The notes under the pieces are model-generated. The model was not told the DNA's origin and ran no database searches. It was given only the letters and a program-made list of their open reading frames with translations. A stretch of DNA of 64,000 bases from Chitinophaga polysaccharea (GTDB lineage Bacteria; Bacteroidota; Bacteroidia; Chitinophagales; Chitinophagaceae), in the NCBI RefSeq assembly GCF_007829335.1, contig NZ_VIWO01000008.1:1-64000 (forward strand). The letters run 5' to 3'. Positions 34,025 to 43,358 of this stretch are shown here, in pieces. Both the position numbers and the translations under genes were made by a program. Within the stretch, counting starts at the first letter, position 1. The number at the start of each line of letters is the position of its first letter.

Positions 34025-36448
34025 TGTTTCCCCGGGGAGTGTGTCGATAAAGTCGCGCATTTTATGATATTCCTCTTCCACCAGCGGGTAGTATTTATCC
34101 AGGTCTTCCTTGATTTCGGTAAATAGCTGGGTGATTTCGGTGCTGTATGTTTCCTGGTTGAAGCGAAGTTGATTTTCCAGCTCCTGCATTTTGGCGTTGA
34201 TCCAGGTGAGGCCCACCATGGCGAAGTTGGGCTTCAGTTTGTGTACCTGGAATTTCATTTGTTCCCAGTCGCGGTGGTCGACTAGTACATCAATTTTTTT
34301 GATTTCATCGCGGATAGTTCTGATAAAGATTTCAAACAAGTCGGCGGCATAGGAAATGTTACCCTCATAGAGATCTGTGAGATACTTTACGTCCAAATCG
34401 CTGTTAAACTCAAACCCACTTAGGTGCTGCACTTCTTCCATTATAAGTTCTGTTTCGTCTTCGTTGAGATATTTATTAAAAATCTGTAATAGCTGGTCTG
34501 GCGTGTACGGTTTTGTGAGAATGTCGGTTATTCCTGCTTCTCTGGCCATTGTAGCGGTGCTTTCCATGGCTACGGCGGTGGTGGCGATAACGGGAGTAGC
34601 TACATTAGGTTGTTGTTCGTCCAGTCTGATTTTTTGCGCCAGTTCCAGCCCGTTCATCCCCGGGATACGGATGTCCATGAGGATAAGGTCGTATTGCCTG
34701 GAGTCCAGAAAATAGGTAGCGTCGGGCCCGTTGGTAGCGAGCTGATAGTTGATTTTATATTTTTCGAGCAGGCTCATGATATATCGGAGATTCATTTGAT
34801 TATCCTCTACGACGAGTACCCGGGCGTGTTCGAAGGATCTTTGCAAGAGCTTTCTGCCTAGTTTTCCGGCGTTGTTAGTGAGGGGGCGCCGGCTATCCAT
34901 AAAGGGGATATTGAAACTGAAGCAGGTATTAAAACCAGGCAGTTCTTCCACTGCGATGGTGCCCCCCTGGAATTCCACCAGTTGTTTGGCGATGGCAAGG
35001 CCCAGGCCGGTGCCGCCATATTTTTCGCGGATATCTCCTTCTGCCTGTTTATAGTTTTTAAAGATTAGTTCCAGTTTATCTTTCCGTATACCGATGCCGG
35101 TATCTGCCACGCGGAACCGTATCCAGAGTTTGTTATCCAGCCAGCTTTCCTGGGTGGCTTTGATAGCAATTTCACCTTCATTGGTAAACTTCTCTGCATT
35201 TCCTAACAAATTGAGTAGTATTTGGTTCAGTAGCACGTTGTCGCCGATGAGCCAGGTATTGAGGCTGGCATCCAGTTCGGCGGTGATTTTCACGGGTCGG
35301 CGGCCCAGTTTTAGTTCAAAAGTATGGCGGAGGGATTGAATCAGTTCACGGAGGTTGAATTCGCGTTGGTTGACTTGTATTTCCCCGGCTTCTATCCGTG
35401 AAATATCGAGAATATCACTGACAATGCCCAACAGTATGCCGGAAGAGTGTTTGAGTATGTTGACGTATTCTTTCTGTTGTGGATCCAGCTGGGTTTCTTC
35501 CAGGAGGTGGGCCATGCCGATGATGGCGTTGAGCGGGGTTCTGATTTCGTGGCTCATGCTGGCGAGGAAGTCTTTCTGTGCATGGCGGGCTTCGTCGGCC
35601 TGTTTGCGGGCTTCCTCGAGGTCGGTTTGCAGTTTCTTTTGCCGGGTGATGTCCATGTGGATGCCGGCGCCCCCGGTAATACGGCCATTGTGGTCGTAGA
35701 TATTCGTGGAGCTGGCCAATATCCAGCGGTGGGAGCCGTCTTTCAGCTTTATTTCCATGTCGTATACCAGGGGAACATTTTCCTCCAGTCGTTTTCTGCG
35801 GAGGGCCCTGGCGAAGGCGCGGTTTTGTTCCGGCACGAAGATGTCCGTAATATTTTTTCCGATCAGTTCGTTCTCCTGGTAGCCGGAAAGGCGGCAGAAG
35901 CTTTCGTATACGCGGGTAATATTGCCTTTTACGTCGGTTTCGCACATGGCGGCGTTGAGGTTGTTGAGGATGACCCTGAATTTTTCCTCGTTGCGCCGGA
36001 TGGCTTCCTGGGTATGATGGCGGCGGGTAACGTCGATGGCCTGCCAGATGCTGCCGCTGAAGCCCTTGCCGTTGAATACGGGGAGGTAGGTAATTTCCCA
36101 TATCTGTCCGTTGCGGAAGGGCACTTCCCAGCCAAACCAGGGCTTTTTTTCCCGGCGGAGGGATTTCATCTTTGCTTCGAGGGTGACGTTTTCGGCGACC
36201 ATGGGCTTAAAGAACCGGATAAGATCGGTGTAAGTCCGGTTGACGGGGGATTCTTTGCCCATATATTGTGCAAAGATGTCGTTTATCCAGATGCAGCGGA
36301 ATTTTTCATTGGTTACCAGGATACCGGCATTGGTACTATTGAGCCAGGCGGTAATGGGCAGAGAAAAGACGTCCGGTGCGCCGTTTGTTGGCATGCCGGT
36401 GTGCTCAGAAGCAATTGTTTTCTTACTCTTTCTTCCAGTGGCCTTCAT
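34016..36448 (-). CDS. Cytoplasmic hybrid histidine kinase (PAS-PAS-HisKA-HATPase-REC-Hpt)
   Basis: 810-aa phosphorelay protein without membrane segments. Two PAS/PAC units (about 25-150 and 150-275, with TRRHHTQEAI and TRQKKLQTDL at their ends) precede HisKA with FLASMSHEIRTPLNAI (His near 299). The HATPase_c domain holds LLNLLGNAEKFT, DTGIGI and GGTGLGLAIAKQLV. A receiver follows with VVEDNQMN and the phospho-Asp in LILMDIRIPG (near 590), then an Hpt domain with VHKLKPNFAMVG (His near 736). All relay residues are present. No separate output regulator is adjacent, so the final target is unknown. Confidence 0.94.
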   Translation of the reverse strand: MKATGRKSKKTIASEHTGMPTNGAPDVFSLPITAWLNSTNAGILVTNEKFRCIWINDIFAQYMGKESPVNRTYTDLIRFFKPMVAENVTLEAKMKSLRREKKPWFGWEVPFRNGQIWEITYLPVFNGKGFSGSIWQAIDVTRRHHTQEAIRRNEEKFRVILNNLNAAMCETDVKGNITRVYESFCRLSGYQENELIGKNITDIFVPEQNRAFARALRRKRLEENVPLVYDMEIKLKDGSHRWILASSTNIYDHNGRITGGAGIHMDITRQKKLQTDLEEARKQADEARHAQKDFLASMSHEIRTPLNAIIGMAHLLEETQLDPQQKEYVNILKHSSGILLGIVSDILDISRIEAGEIQVNQREFNLRELIQSLRHTFELKLGRRPVKITAELDASLNTWLIGDNVLLNQILLNLLGNAEKFTNEGEIAIKATQESWLDNKLWIRFRVADTGIGIRKDKLELIFKNYKQAEGDIREKYGGTGLGLAIAKQLVEFQGGTIAVEELPGFNTCFSFNIPFMDSRRPLTNNAGKLGRKLLQRSFEHARVLVVEDNQMNLRYIMSLLEKYKINYQLATNGPDATYFLDSRQYDLILMDIRIPGMNGLELAQKIRLDEQQPNVATPVIATTAVAMESTATMAREAGITDILTKPYTPDQLLQIFNKYLNEDETELIMEEVQHLSGFEFNSDLDVKYLTDLYEGNISYAADLFEIFIRTIRDEIKKIDVLVDHRDWEQMKFQVHKLKPNFAMVGLTWINAKMQELENQLRFNQETYSTEITQLFTEIKEDLDKYYPLVEEEYHKMRDFIDTLPGETSI

Positions 36449-36634
36449 CTATTGATGGAATAGGGTACTACGGGTTTTCAATAATTGTTGAATTGCGAAA
36501 AACAGGTATAAGATAAAGGTGAATTCCGTACCTTTGCGCCTCACGCCCGATGTCACAACATCAATATGGCTGATATTTTATGATATAAATATATATATAA
36601 ATAAGATATCGTTAGTGAACAAATTTATGAAATT

Positions 36635-36664
36635 TTTGCAATTGCAAATATTTAATTACCTTTG
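36635..36664 (+). promoter_or_regulatory. Promoter of the DUF177-rpmF-plsX operon
   Basis: TTTG (36635-36638), an 18-nt spacer and TACCTTTG (36657-36664) match the Bacteroidota housekeeping consensus. The -7 box ends 27 nt before the DUF177 ATG. Confidence 0.7.
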
Positions 36665-36691
36665 CATCCCTCTAAAAGTGAGGATATTGAT

Positions 36692-37234
36692 ATGAAACCA
36701 CTCCGTGAATTTGATATTGCCTTTGTCGGATTAAATCCGGGGGTTCATTCATTTCAGTATGTTATCGGAGATAGTTTCTTTGATAATTTTGAAGAGCCGA
36801 AGGATTTTAGCAATTGTGCGGTGACTGTCAACCTCTTATTAGACAAAAAGAGCAATTTCTTTTTGTTGAAATTTGAGATTGGCGGAAAAGTAACTGTTAC
36901 ATGTGACCGTTGTGGCGAGCCCTTTGAAATGCAGCTTTGGGATGATTTTAACCAGGTAGTAAAGCTGGTAGAGCATCCAGAAGAGTTGGCAAACGATGAA
37001 GAGGATCCGGAAGTTTCGTATATATTGAAAACAGAAAGCCATTTAAATGTGGCGGAGTATATCTACGAATTCATCCATTTGAGCATTCCAATGCAGCGGA
37101 TCCATCCCGACAATGCCGATGGCAAGAGTGGGTGTAATCCGAAGGTGATTGAAATGCTGGAGCAAATGAACCAGCAGGCAAAAGAAAACGATAACCCAAT
37201 CTGGAAAGGGTTGGATAAATTTAAGGACAATTAA
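36692..37234 (+). CDS. DUF177 (YceD-like) protein
   Basis: 180-aa cytoplasmic protein of the YceD/DUF177 family, which is almost always encoded directly before rpmF and is linked to 23S rRNA or ribosome assembly. The ATG at 36692 (MKPLREFDIAFVGL) is used; the longer frame begins with a TTG inside the promoter. Residues around 75-85 (VTCDRCGEPFEM) show the conserved CxxC of the family, and NPKVIEMLEQM closes the domain. It is followed after 12 bp by rpmF and then plsX, the classic arrangement. Confidence 0.93.
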   Translation: MKPLREFDIAFVGLNPGVHSFQYVIGDSFFDNFEEPKDFSNCAVTVNLLLDKKSNFFLLKFEIGGKVTVTCDRCGEPFEMQLWDDFNQVVKLVEHPEELANDEEDPEVSYILKTESHLNVAEYIYEFIHLSIPMQRIHPDNADGKSGCNPKVIEMLEQMNQQAKENDNPIWKGLDKFKDN

Positions 37235-37246
37235 AAATTAAATAAA

Positions 37247-37441
37247 ATGCCAAATCCTAAACGCAGACATTCTCAGCAAAGATCAGCAAAGAGAAGAACG
37301 CATTATAAGGCGGTAGCGGATACTTTAAGCACAGACAGCGCAACCGGTGAAGTGCACCTGAGACACCGTGCTCATTGGGTGGAAAACAAACTGTACTACA
37401 GAGGTAAAGTAGTGTTGGAAAAACAGAGCGCAGCTAAATAA
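37247..37441 (+). CDS. rpmF: Ribosomal protein L32
   Basis: 64-aa large-subunit protein. The start MPNPKRRHSQQRSAKRRTHY is diagnostic. The C-terminal half (LRHRAHWVENKLYYRGKVVL) lacks the four zinc-binding cysteines found in C+ forms of L32, so it is the zinc-independent C- type. It lies between the DUF177 gene and plsX in one transcription unit. Confidence 0.97.
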   Translation: MPNPKRRHSQQRSAKRRTHYKAVADTLSTDSATGEVHLRHRAHWVENKLYYRGKVVLEKQSAAK

Positions 37442-37489
37442 TTATTTTACTTATTTTTACCCGAGCTAACAAGAACAAACTTGAGTTAC

Positions 37490-38443
37490 ATGAGAATCGG
37501 GCTTGATATGATGGGAGGCGACTTCGCCCCCGCAGAAGCAGTAAAAGGAGTAAAAGTATATTTAGACAATGTTGCATCTGATGTGCATCTGGTATTGATA
37601 GGAGACGAGCAACAATTGGCTCCTTTATTAACAGCTGCACAGCTGGACCAATCAAAATATTCAGTTGTTCATTCATCCCAGGTAATTGGGATGGATGAAC
37701 ATCCTACTAAGGCGCTGAAAGAGAAGCCACATTCATCTATCTCAATCGGTTTTCATTTATTGAAGGAAGGAAAAGTAGATGCTTTCATCAGTGCCGGTAA
37801 TACCGGCGCCATGATGGTGGGCACCTATTATTCTATTAAGGCCATAGAAGGAGTGCAACGTCCTACTATATCTACTCTGGTACCCCGTGAAAACGGTTCG
37901 TACGGTCTGTTACTCGATGTAGGTATCAATGCCGACTGTAAACCTGAAAACCTGGCGCAATTTGCCCTTCTTGGTTCCCTATACTCCAAGCATATCCTCA
38001 AGGTCAACAATCCTAAGGTAGGCTTGCTGAATATCGGTGAAGAAGAAGGCAAAGGCAATTTGCTCGCGCAAGCCACCTATCCCCTGTTAAAAGAAAACAA
38101 ACAAATCAATTTCGTTGGTAACATTGAAGGTAGAGATATCTTCTCTGAAAAATCAGATGTAATTGTTTGTGAAGGTTTTACTGGTAACGTGGTGCTGAAA
38201 ATGGCAGAATCATTCCATGAAATCGCGGTAAAACGCAATATTCATGATGAATACATTAACAAACTGGATTTTGAATCATACGGCGGTACTCCTGTTTTAG
38301 GCGTTTCCAAACCTGTAATTATCGGTCACGGTATTTCCAAAGGGATGGCCTTCAAAAACATGATACAACTGGCACAACAAATTATCGACAGCAAACTGTT
38401 GGAGAAAATTAAAGAGAGCTTTGTAGCAAAAGAAGTACAATAA
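37490..38443 (+). CDS. plsX: Phosphate acyltransferase PlsX
   Basis: Converts acyl-ACP to acyl-phosphate, the first step of the PlsX/PlsY route to lysophosphatidic acid. The ATG at 37490 gives MRIGLDMMGGDFAP, the family start; the TTG at 37481 is unlikely. Other landmarks are ISAGNTGAMMVG (about 104-115), LLNIGEEEGKGN and VCEGFTGNVVLKM. Length 317 aa is standard. fabH, often next in other phyla, is absent: the operon ends at a strong terminator. Confidence 0.96.
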   Translation: MRIGLDMMGGDFAPAEAVKGVKVYLDNVASDVHLVLIGDEQQLAPLLTAAQLDQSKYSVVHSSQVIGMDEHPTKALKEKPHSSISIGFHLLKEGKVDAFISAGNTGAMMVGTYYSIKAIEGVQRPTISTLVPRENGSYGLLLDVGINADCKPENLAQFALLGSLYSKHILKVNNPKVGLLNIGEEEGKGNLLAQATYPLLKENKQINFVGNIEGRDIFSEKSDVIVCEGFTGNVVLKMAESFHEIAVKRNIHDEYINKLDFESYGGTPVLGVSKPVIIGHGISKGMAFKNMIQLAQQIIDSKLLEKIKESFVAKEVQ

Positions 38444-38464
38444 TCCTTGCCGAAGAAGTTATTT

Positions 38465-38500
38465 AAAAAAACCGTTTCGAACGATCGAAACGGTTTTTTT
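38465..38500. terminator. Bidirectional rho-independent terminator
   Basis: AACCGTTTCGA and TCGAAACGGTT form an 11-bp stem with loop ACGA (38469-38495), flanked by a run of A on the left and T on the right. It separates plsX from the convergent NtrY-like kinase gene. Confidence 0.93.
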
Positions 38501-38519
38501 ATGGTATTTATGCAAGATG

Positions 38520-41500
38520 TTATTCCTGGATGAGTGGCAGTTTTACGTAAAAGGTAGTGCCTTCATTGAGAATGGTTTCAAACCATATTTCGCCGCGGGC
38601 CTGTTCCGCGATGTTTTTACACATGGCCAGCCCCAGGCCGGTGCCGGAAGATTTGGTCGTAAAATTAGGCACAAAGATGCGGGACTGCACCTCTGTTGAA
38701 ATGCCTTGTCCGTTATCCGCTACACTAACGATCACGTACTGGTCGGCAGTTTTCTGTAACCGCACCCTGATCTGCCCTTTCCTGTCGTCGGGAATGGCCT
38801 GTATGGCATTGAGCAGCAGGTTGGTAAAGAGCCTGTTCATCTGCGTTTTATCGGCAAATACATAAAAGTCCTGCTCCGGCATGAGGTAAATAACTTCACA
38901 ATCTTCGTGGCCCTGATACAAGGATGTGAGTGAGTGTACCACTTCATTCAGCAGCACTGTTTCGTTATTCGGTTCGCCGATGCGGGCAAAGGCCGAAAAG
39001 TCGGATGCTATATTGGACAGGTGCTCGATCTGCTCTACCAGCGTGCCTGCTACGTTGCGCGACAGCTCCTTTACATTGGGAGAATCGCCCGCAATAGCGC
39101 GCTGCAGGTACTGGATACTCAGCTTCATGGGGGTAAGCGGATTCTTGATTTCGTGGGCTACCTGGCGGGCCATTTCTCTCCAGGCCCCCTCCCGTTCGCT
39201 CTTGGCCAGCCTTGCCGCACTCACTTCCAGTTTACGCACCATTTTGTTATACTCTTTTACCAGCGCGCCGATTTCATCATCCTTATCCCATTCTATTTCA
39301 TCGTTACGCTGCCCCAGGTTCACGTGACGCAGCTTTTCCGTTACCAGGGAGAAGGAACGGGTAATAGAGTTGGTGATCAGCAAGGCCAGCATACCGGCAA
39401 TGAGGAAGATAAAGGCATTGAAATTAATCAGCGCTACGAGGAAGTTGGATATCTGTTGATTCAACTCTGTTTGCGTGGCAAAATACGGTACGTTCAGGTA
39501 AGCGATCACCTCGTGGGTATCATGATTGCGCAGGGGCATATAACCCGACAGGAAAGGCATGATGCCAATATATTCCGTATGGATAAACTGGATCTGCTCC
39601 TGGCGGAACAGCCGGAAATAGGCCTGCGGATCCATTTTGGAGGAAATCAGCCCTTTGTCGGTCATCAGCGGCTGTGTGGTGAGTTGCAGGTTGCCATCCC
39701 GGTCGTAGATGTTGATGTCGAGCGCCCTTTCATCGGCGATATCAGAAAGGGAGGTCGACAATTTCTTCATCAGTTCAGAATCGTATATATCCCCCACCTG
39801 GTCGAGATCGCGCTGATTTTCGAATACTTTTTCCACATCCTTTGCTACCTCTCTCATGGTTTTACTCAGGCGCTCGCGGTTTTGCGCTTCCGAGCGGTAG
39901 ATGAAGAATTTGATGGTAGTGATACCGAGGATGAGGAAGGAAAATATGATAACGAAAATAATGGTACCGTGTACTTTCTTGCGGATGTTTACATTGATAA
40001 GACTCCGCAGGTTAGCCAGGCGCATCCTGGCTTTGATGAGCAGGTCGAAAGCCTTATAGATGACAATGATGAGCAGGAACAGGCAGAACATGTAAGCAAA
40101 GAGCGTAATGAACTCTATAAACATCCTGTTTTCCTTTACCACCATCACCACTTTTTCGGCCGACGCCCTATAGATCAGCTCTGAATAGCCCTTAACAGCT
40201 CTTATCTCTACATCTGCGGTGGGAAGATCGTTCGGATAGAGGCGTATAGGGAAAGGAAAGTCGTTGTTGTTGCTTACGAGTATGCCTTTATCATATACTG
40301 CAAAGGAATAGGTGCCGGCGTATTCACGGCCCGGATCAGAGAGGTCGCCTTCCACCAGCAGTTCGGGGTAAAGGCGGTCGCTGCTCACGGGTTTGGGCGA
40401 TAGCGTATACACCAGCCAACCGGCAATGTCGTTATTGGCTTTACGAAATTCCTTTTTGGCGATATAGCTATAGTCGTTGAAACTACGTTCGTAATAATAA
40501 AGATCGTTGCCGGGAACCAATGAAGACGCGGCTTCCGGGTTGGTAAACATCAACCGGTTAAAAGTCATCAGGCTCACAGTATCCGAGGAAAACAGGGAGG
40601 CGCCGTTTTCATCGTAGGCATAGATATTTACCTTAAACCGGCTCAGGTATCCCTGGAAATATTTCTGTAGAAGCTCATCGAAAGCCCCCTTGCGATGGTC
40701 CCTGGCGCCGTGGTCCTGGAAGAAAAACTGGATGGCTTCATCCTGCTCTATCTTTTTCCCGATATCGTTCAGCAGCATTTCCAGGTAAGGGTCTTTCTGT
40801 TTAGACAGATCTTCCGCCAGCTTTTCCCGGGCATATAACTCTTTGTGATTGTTGTAATGCACCAGTGCGCCAGAGGTGGTGATGGTCAACAGGAAAAGCC
40901 AGAAAAGGAAAGGAACGGTAGCCAAGCTGCTTTCGAAACGGTCGGCAATAAAGTCGAGCAATACAATATATAGCAACAGCCAGATGACCATGGATATGGA
41001 GAACGGCAATTCGGGGTTATGTATGCGGAACAGCAGCCAGATAATACCTACGGCTCCCAGCCAGATGTACTTGGTACGGTACTGGAAATTGGTGAGTTCA
41101 TTGAGCAGGTAGTTAATAATCTGGGAGAAGAATAAAAAGCTGAACGAGATGAATCCCAGGACCACAAAGCCGATAACACTGTACATAATACTGTATTCCG
41201 GCAGGCTGATAAAGTTGGTGACATCAAACGATATCTTGGAATCTATTACCAGGCTTTGGATCAGGTCGGCCATGAATTGCTCTACGATATAGAGAATGAG
41301 GCTGGCGACGATGATCACCCCGCTTTGCAGCCAGCGGTTACGGATCACCGGTGGGTTGATGGTTTTTACATGTTCCCGGAAAAAGAGCACCATCCAGAAT
41401 GCGAGCAGCACGTTGACGAGCAGGTCGCCGAGGGAATAAAACACCTCATCTTTCGCATAGATCCTGGGGTCGAAGATATTGAGCTCTTTCAGGTCGAACG

Positions 41501-42341
41501 GAAAGGGATACATATAGCTAAGCACCCGGAGTCCGAATACGATGAGAAACAGGAACAGGAAGCCATACAGCGGATTCGTGGTTTTCGCCAGTAAGGTAGC
41601 AAAGAGGTTCAGGAATATCAGGACACAGATACAGCCCAGTATCCGCAGCAGTACGCTCAGGTTGTTGGGGGGATGTACGTGCATACCCGCGTTATAGTCG
41701 AGATAAAAGAGCGTTTGTCCGCTTCCGTTATTCACCGGCAGGATAATATGTTCCGGCAGCAGCAGGGCCGGCATTTCCCGCAGGATGCTATATTCATCGC
41801 CCAGTTCTTCCTTATGATAAAAGTGGCTGACGAGGTAGCTGTTTTTGATGGCATATTCCATGCGCACCGGTATTACGCCTACCAGGAATTGCTGGTGTTC
41901 GGCGGTAGATTTCATCCGGCGGGTAAGCACTTCATAATAGCCGTTTTTCAGCTTCATGAACCGGTTGCCCGGTTGCAGGGTCGTTTGCAGCTCATCTGGT
42001 TGTACCTGGCTGGTATTCCAGAATGTAAGCCATACGCCGGAGTTGGAAGAGTCGTAGGCGAAGAGATAGTATTCCGGCTGGTTGGTAAGCTGGTCCAGCG
42101 TTTTCTGACTATAATTGCGTTGCAGCAGGGCGTTGGTCAGCGAGGTATCTGTTGCCAGGCGTTGAAAATCTTTTTCGCGCTGGTGGATACTTTTCTCCAT
42201 GCTACGTTTCACGCCTTGCGGCGAGGAGTAGTACGACCAGTAGTTGCTGAACAGGAAGGCAAAAGTAAAGAGCCAGGCAGCCACGATCAACAGGTATCCG
42301 TGCCGGAGGAAAAAGAGTCTTATTTCTTTAGCGTCGATCAA
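38520..42341 (-). CDS. Large NtrY-like membrane sensor histidine kinase
   Basis: 1273-aa sensor kinase. An N-terminal helix (LLIVAAWLFTFAFLFSNYW) and an extracytoplasmic region are followed by a cluster of membrane helices (about 220-470), a second sensor region and further helices near 690 and 740-770. A last helix (NFNAFIFLIAGMLALLIT) leads into HAMP (about 990-1040). HisKA carries VAHEIKNPLTPMKLS (His near 1060) and HATPase_c NLLLNAIQAI, DNGQGI and GTGLGLAMCKNI near the C-terminus. The NtrY-type HEIKNPLTP box suggests an NtrC-class partner, but no response regulator gene is adjacent. mazG ends five bases upstream, so the two are probably co-transcribed. Confidence 0.92.
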   Translation of the reverse strand: MIDAKEIRLFFLRHGYLLIVAAWLFTFAFLFSNYWSYYSSPQGVKRSMEKSIHQREKDFQRLATDTSLTNALLQRNYSQKTLDQLTNQPEYYLFAYDSSNSGVWLTFWNTSQVQPDELQTTLQPGNRFMKLKNGYYEVLTRRMKSTAEHQQFLVGVIPVRMEYAIKNSYLVSHFYHKEELGDEYSILREMPALLLPEHIILPVNNGSGQTLFYLDYNAGMHVHPPNNLSVLLRILGCICVLIFLNLFATLLAKTTNPLYGFLFLFLIVFGLRVLSYMYPFPFDLKELNIFDPRIYAKDEVFYSLGDLLVNVLLAFWMVLFFREHVKTINPPVIRNRWLQSGVIIVASLILYIVEQFMADLIQSLVIDSKISFDVTNFISLPEYSIMYSVIGFVVLGFISFSFLFFSQIINYLLNELTNFQYRTKYIWLGAVGIIWLLFRIHNPELPFSISMVIWLLLYIVLLDFIADRFESSLATVPFLFWLFLLTITTSGALVHYNNHKELYAREKLAEDLSKQKDPYLEMLLNDIGKKIEQDEAIQFFFQDHGARDHRKGAFDELLQKYFQGYLSRFKVNIYAYDENGASLFSSDTVSLMTFNRLMFTNPEAASSLVPGNDLYYYERSFNDYSYIAKKEFRKANNDIAGWLVYTLSPKPVSSDRLYPELLVEGDLSDPGREYAGTYSFAVYDKGILVSNNNDFPFPIRLYPNDLPTADVEIRAVKGYSELIYRASAEKVVMVVKENRMFIEFITLFAYMFCLFLLIIVIYKAFDLLIKARMRLANLRSLINVNIRKKVHGTIIFVIIFSFLILGITTIKFFIYRSEAQNRERLSKTMREVAKDVEKVFENQRDLDQVGDIYDSELMKKLSTSLSDIADERALDINIYDRDGNLQLTTQPLMTDKGLISSKMDPQAYFRLFRQEQIQFIHTEYIGIMPFLSGYMPLRNHDTHEVIAYLNVPYFATQTELNQQISNFLVALINFNAFIFLIAGMLALLITNSITRSFSLVTEKLRHVNLGQRNDEIEWDKDDEIGALVKEYNKMVRKLEVSAARLAKSEREGAWREMARQVAHEIKNPLTPMKLSIQYLQRAIAGDSPNVKELSRNVAGTLVEQIEHLSNIASDFSAFARIGEPNNETVLLNEVVHSLTSLYQGHEDCEVIYLMPEQDFYVFADKTQMNRLFTNLLLNAIQAIPDDRKGQIRVRLQKTADQYVIVSVADNGQGISTEVQSRIFVPNFTTKSSGTGLGLAMCKNIAEQARGEIWFETILNEGTTFYVKLPLIQE

Positions 42342-42346
42342 TGCGT

Positions 42347-43117
42347 TTATAATTTTTCGGTGGCTTTCACCTGGTTCCAGAGTGTATCCATTTCCGTTAA
42401 GTTCATATCATTGAGGGTACGGCCTTGTTGCAGGGCCATGGCTTCCATTGCCTGGAAGCGGCGCTGGAATTTTTTGTTGGTACGTTCCAGGGCGTTTTCT
42501 GCATCGATATCGAGGAAGCGGGAGTAGTTGACGAGGGAGAACATCACGTCGCCAAATTCATCTTCTATCTGTTCCTTATTCCCGGTTTGGACCACTTCTT
42601 CCAGTTCAGTCACTTCTTCCTTTACTTTGTCCCATACCTGGCTGGTGGTATCCCATTCGAAGCCGGTTTGTTTGGCTTTTTCCTGGAGGCGCATGGCTTT
42701 CACCAGGGCGGGCAGTGATTGTGGCACGCCGCTGAGCACTGATTTTTTGCCTTCTTTGAGCTTTAGTTTTTCCCAGTTTTGCTTCACCTGGTCTTCCGTT
42801 TCGGCTTTAACATCGCCGTAGATATGTGGGTGGCGGTGGATGAGTTTATCGCATACGCCGTTGATGACATCGTTGATATCAAATTGTTGTTGTTCCGAGC
42901 CTATTTTGGCATAAAACACGATATGCAGGAGGATATCGCCCAGTTCTTCCCTGATAGCCTTCCAGTTTTCTTCAGTAATGGCGTCGGCCAGCTCATAAGT
43001 TTCCTCGATGGTGAGCTGCCGGAGCGTTTGGATGGTTTGCTTGCGGTCCCAGGGGCATTTTTCCCTTAAATCGTCCATGATCTGCAGGAGGCGATCAAAA
43101 GTAGCTGTCTTTTCCAT
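42347..43117 (-). CDS. mazG: Nucleoside triphosphate pyrophosphohydrolase MazG
   Basis: House-cleaning enzyme that hydrolyses (d)NTPs to monophosphates. The first MazG domain has CPWDRKQTIQTL (20-31), EETYELADAI and ELGDILLHIVFYAKI, which provide the EExxE and ExxD metal residues. A second, less conserved domain follows with EEVTELEEVV and DEFGDVMFSLVN. The C-terminal LERTNKKFQRRFQAME is typical. Length 256 aa matches E. coli MazG. It sits five bases upstream of the NtrY-like kinase gene. Assignment is firm. Confidence 0.95.
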   Translation of the reverse strand: MEKTATFDRLLQIMDDLREKCPWDRKQTIQTLRQLTIEETYELADAITEENWKAIREELGDILLHIVFYAKIGSEQQQFDINDVINGVCDKLIHRHPHIYGDVKAETEDQVKQNWEKLKLKEGKKSVLSGVPQSLPALVKAMRLQEKAKQTGFEWDTTSQVWDKVKEEVTELEEVVQTGNKEQIEDEFGDVMFSLVNYSRFLDIDAENALERTNKKFQRRFQAMEAMALQQGRTLNDMNLTEMDTLWNQVKATEKL

Positions 43118-43204
43118 ATTTTGTAAAAATAGGGATCATTTCGGGGATTTTGATATTTAGGCTCCGGGCGGGGGGAAACCTGTAAAAATGGGGATTTCTT
43201 TTTC

Positions 43205-43234
43205 TTGGTTAAAAGCCCATTTTACTTACATTTG
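43205..43234 (+). promoter_or_regulatory. Promoter of tex
   Basis: TTG (43205-43207), a 19-nt spacer and TACATTTG (43227-43234) fit the Bacteroidota consensus. The implied leader before the tex ATG is about 115 nt. Confidence 0.55.
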
Positions 43235-43358
43235 CGAGCTATAAAATTGTAGTGATTTCATGGTTGGGAGATGGCTGTATTTTGTTGCTGCAAAGGATTT
43301 TTTGTCGTAATGGAATTAAAAGATCTGACAATCAAAAATCCCAAAAAAGTATTGAGTT

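Noticed and set aside
35447-36463. 338-codon plus-strand frame opposite the hybrid kinase
   Set aside because: It is an antisense shadow of a gene with complete PAS, HisKA and HATPase domains; its translation shows no recognisable domain.
38934-40184. 416-codon plus-strand frame opposite the NtrY-like kinase
   Set aside because: Antisense shadow of the kinase C-terminal half; His- and Gln-rich composition is typical of reverse-frame reading.
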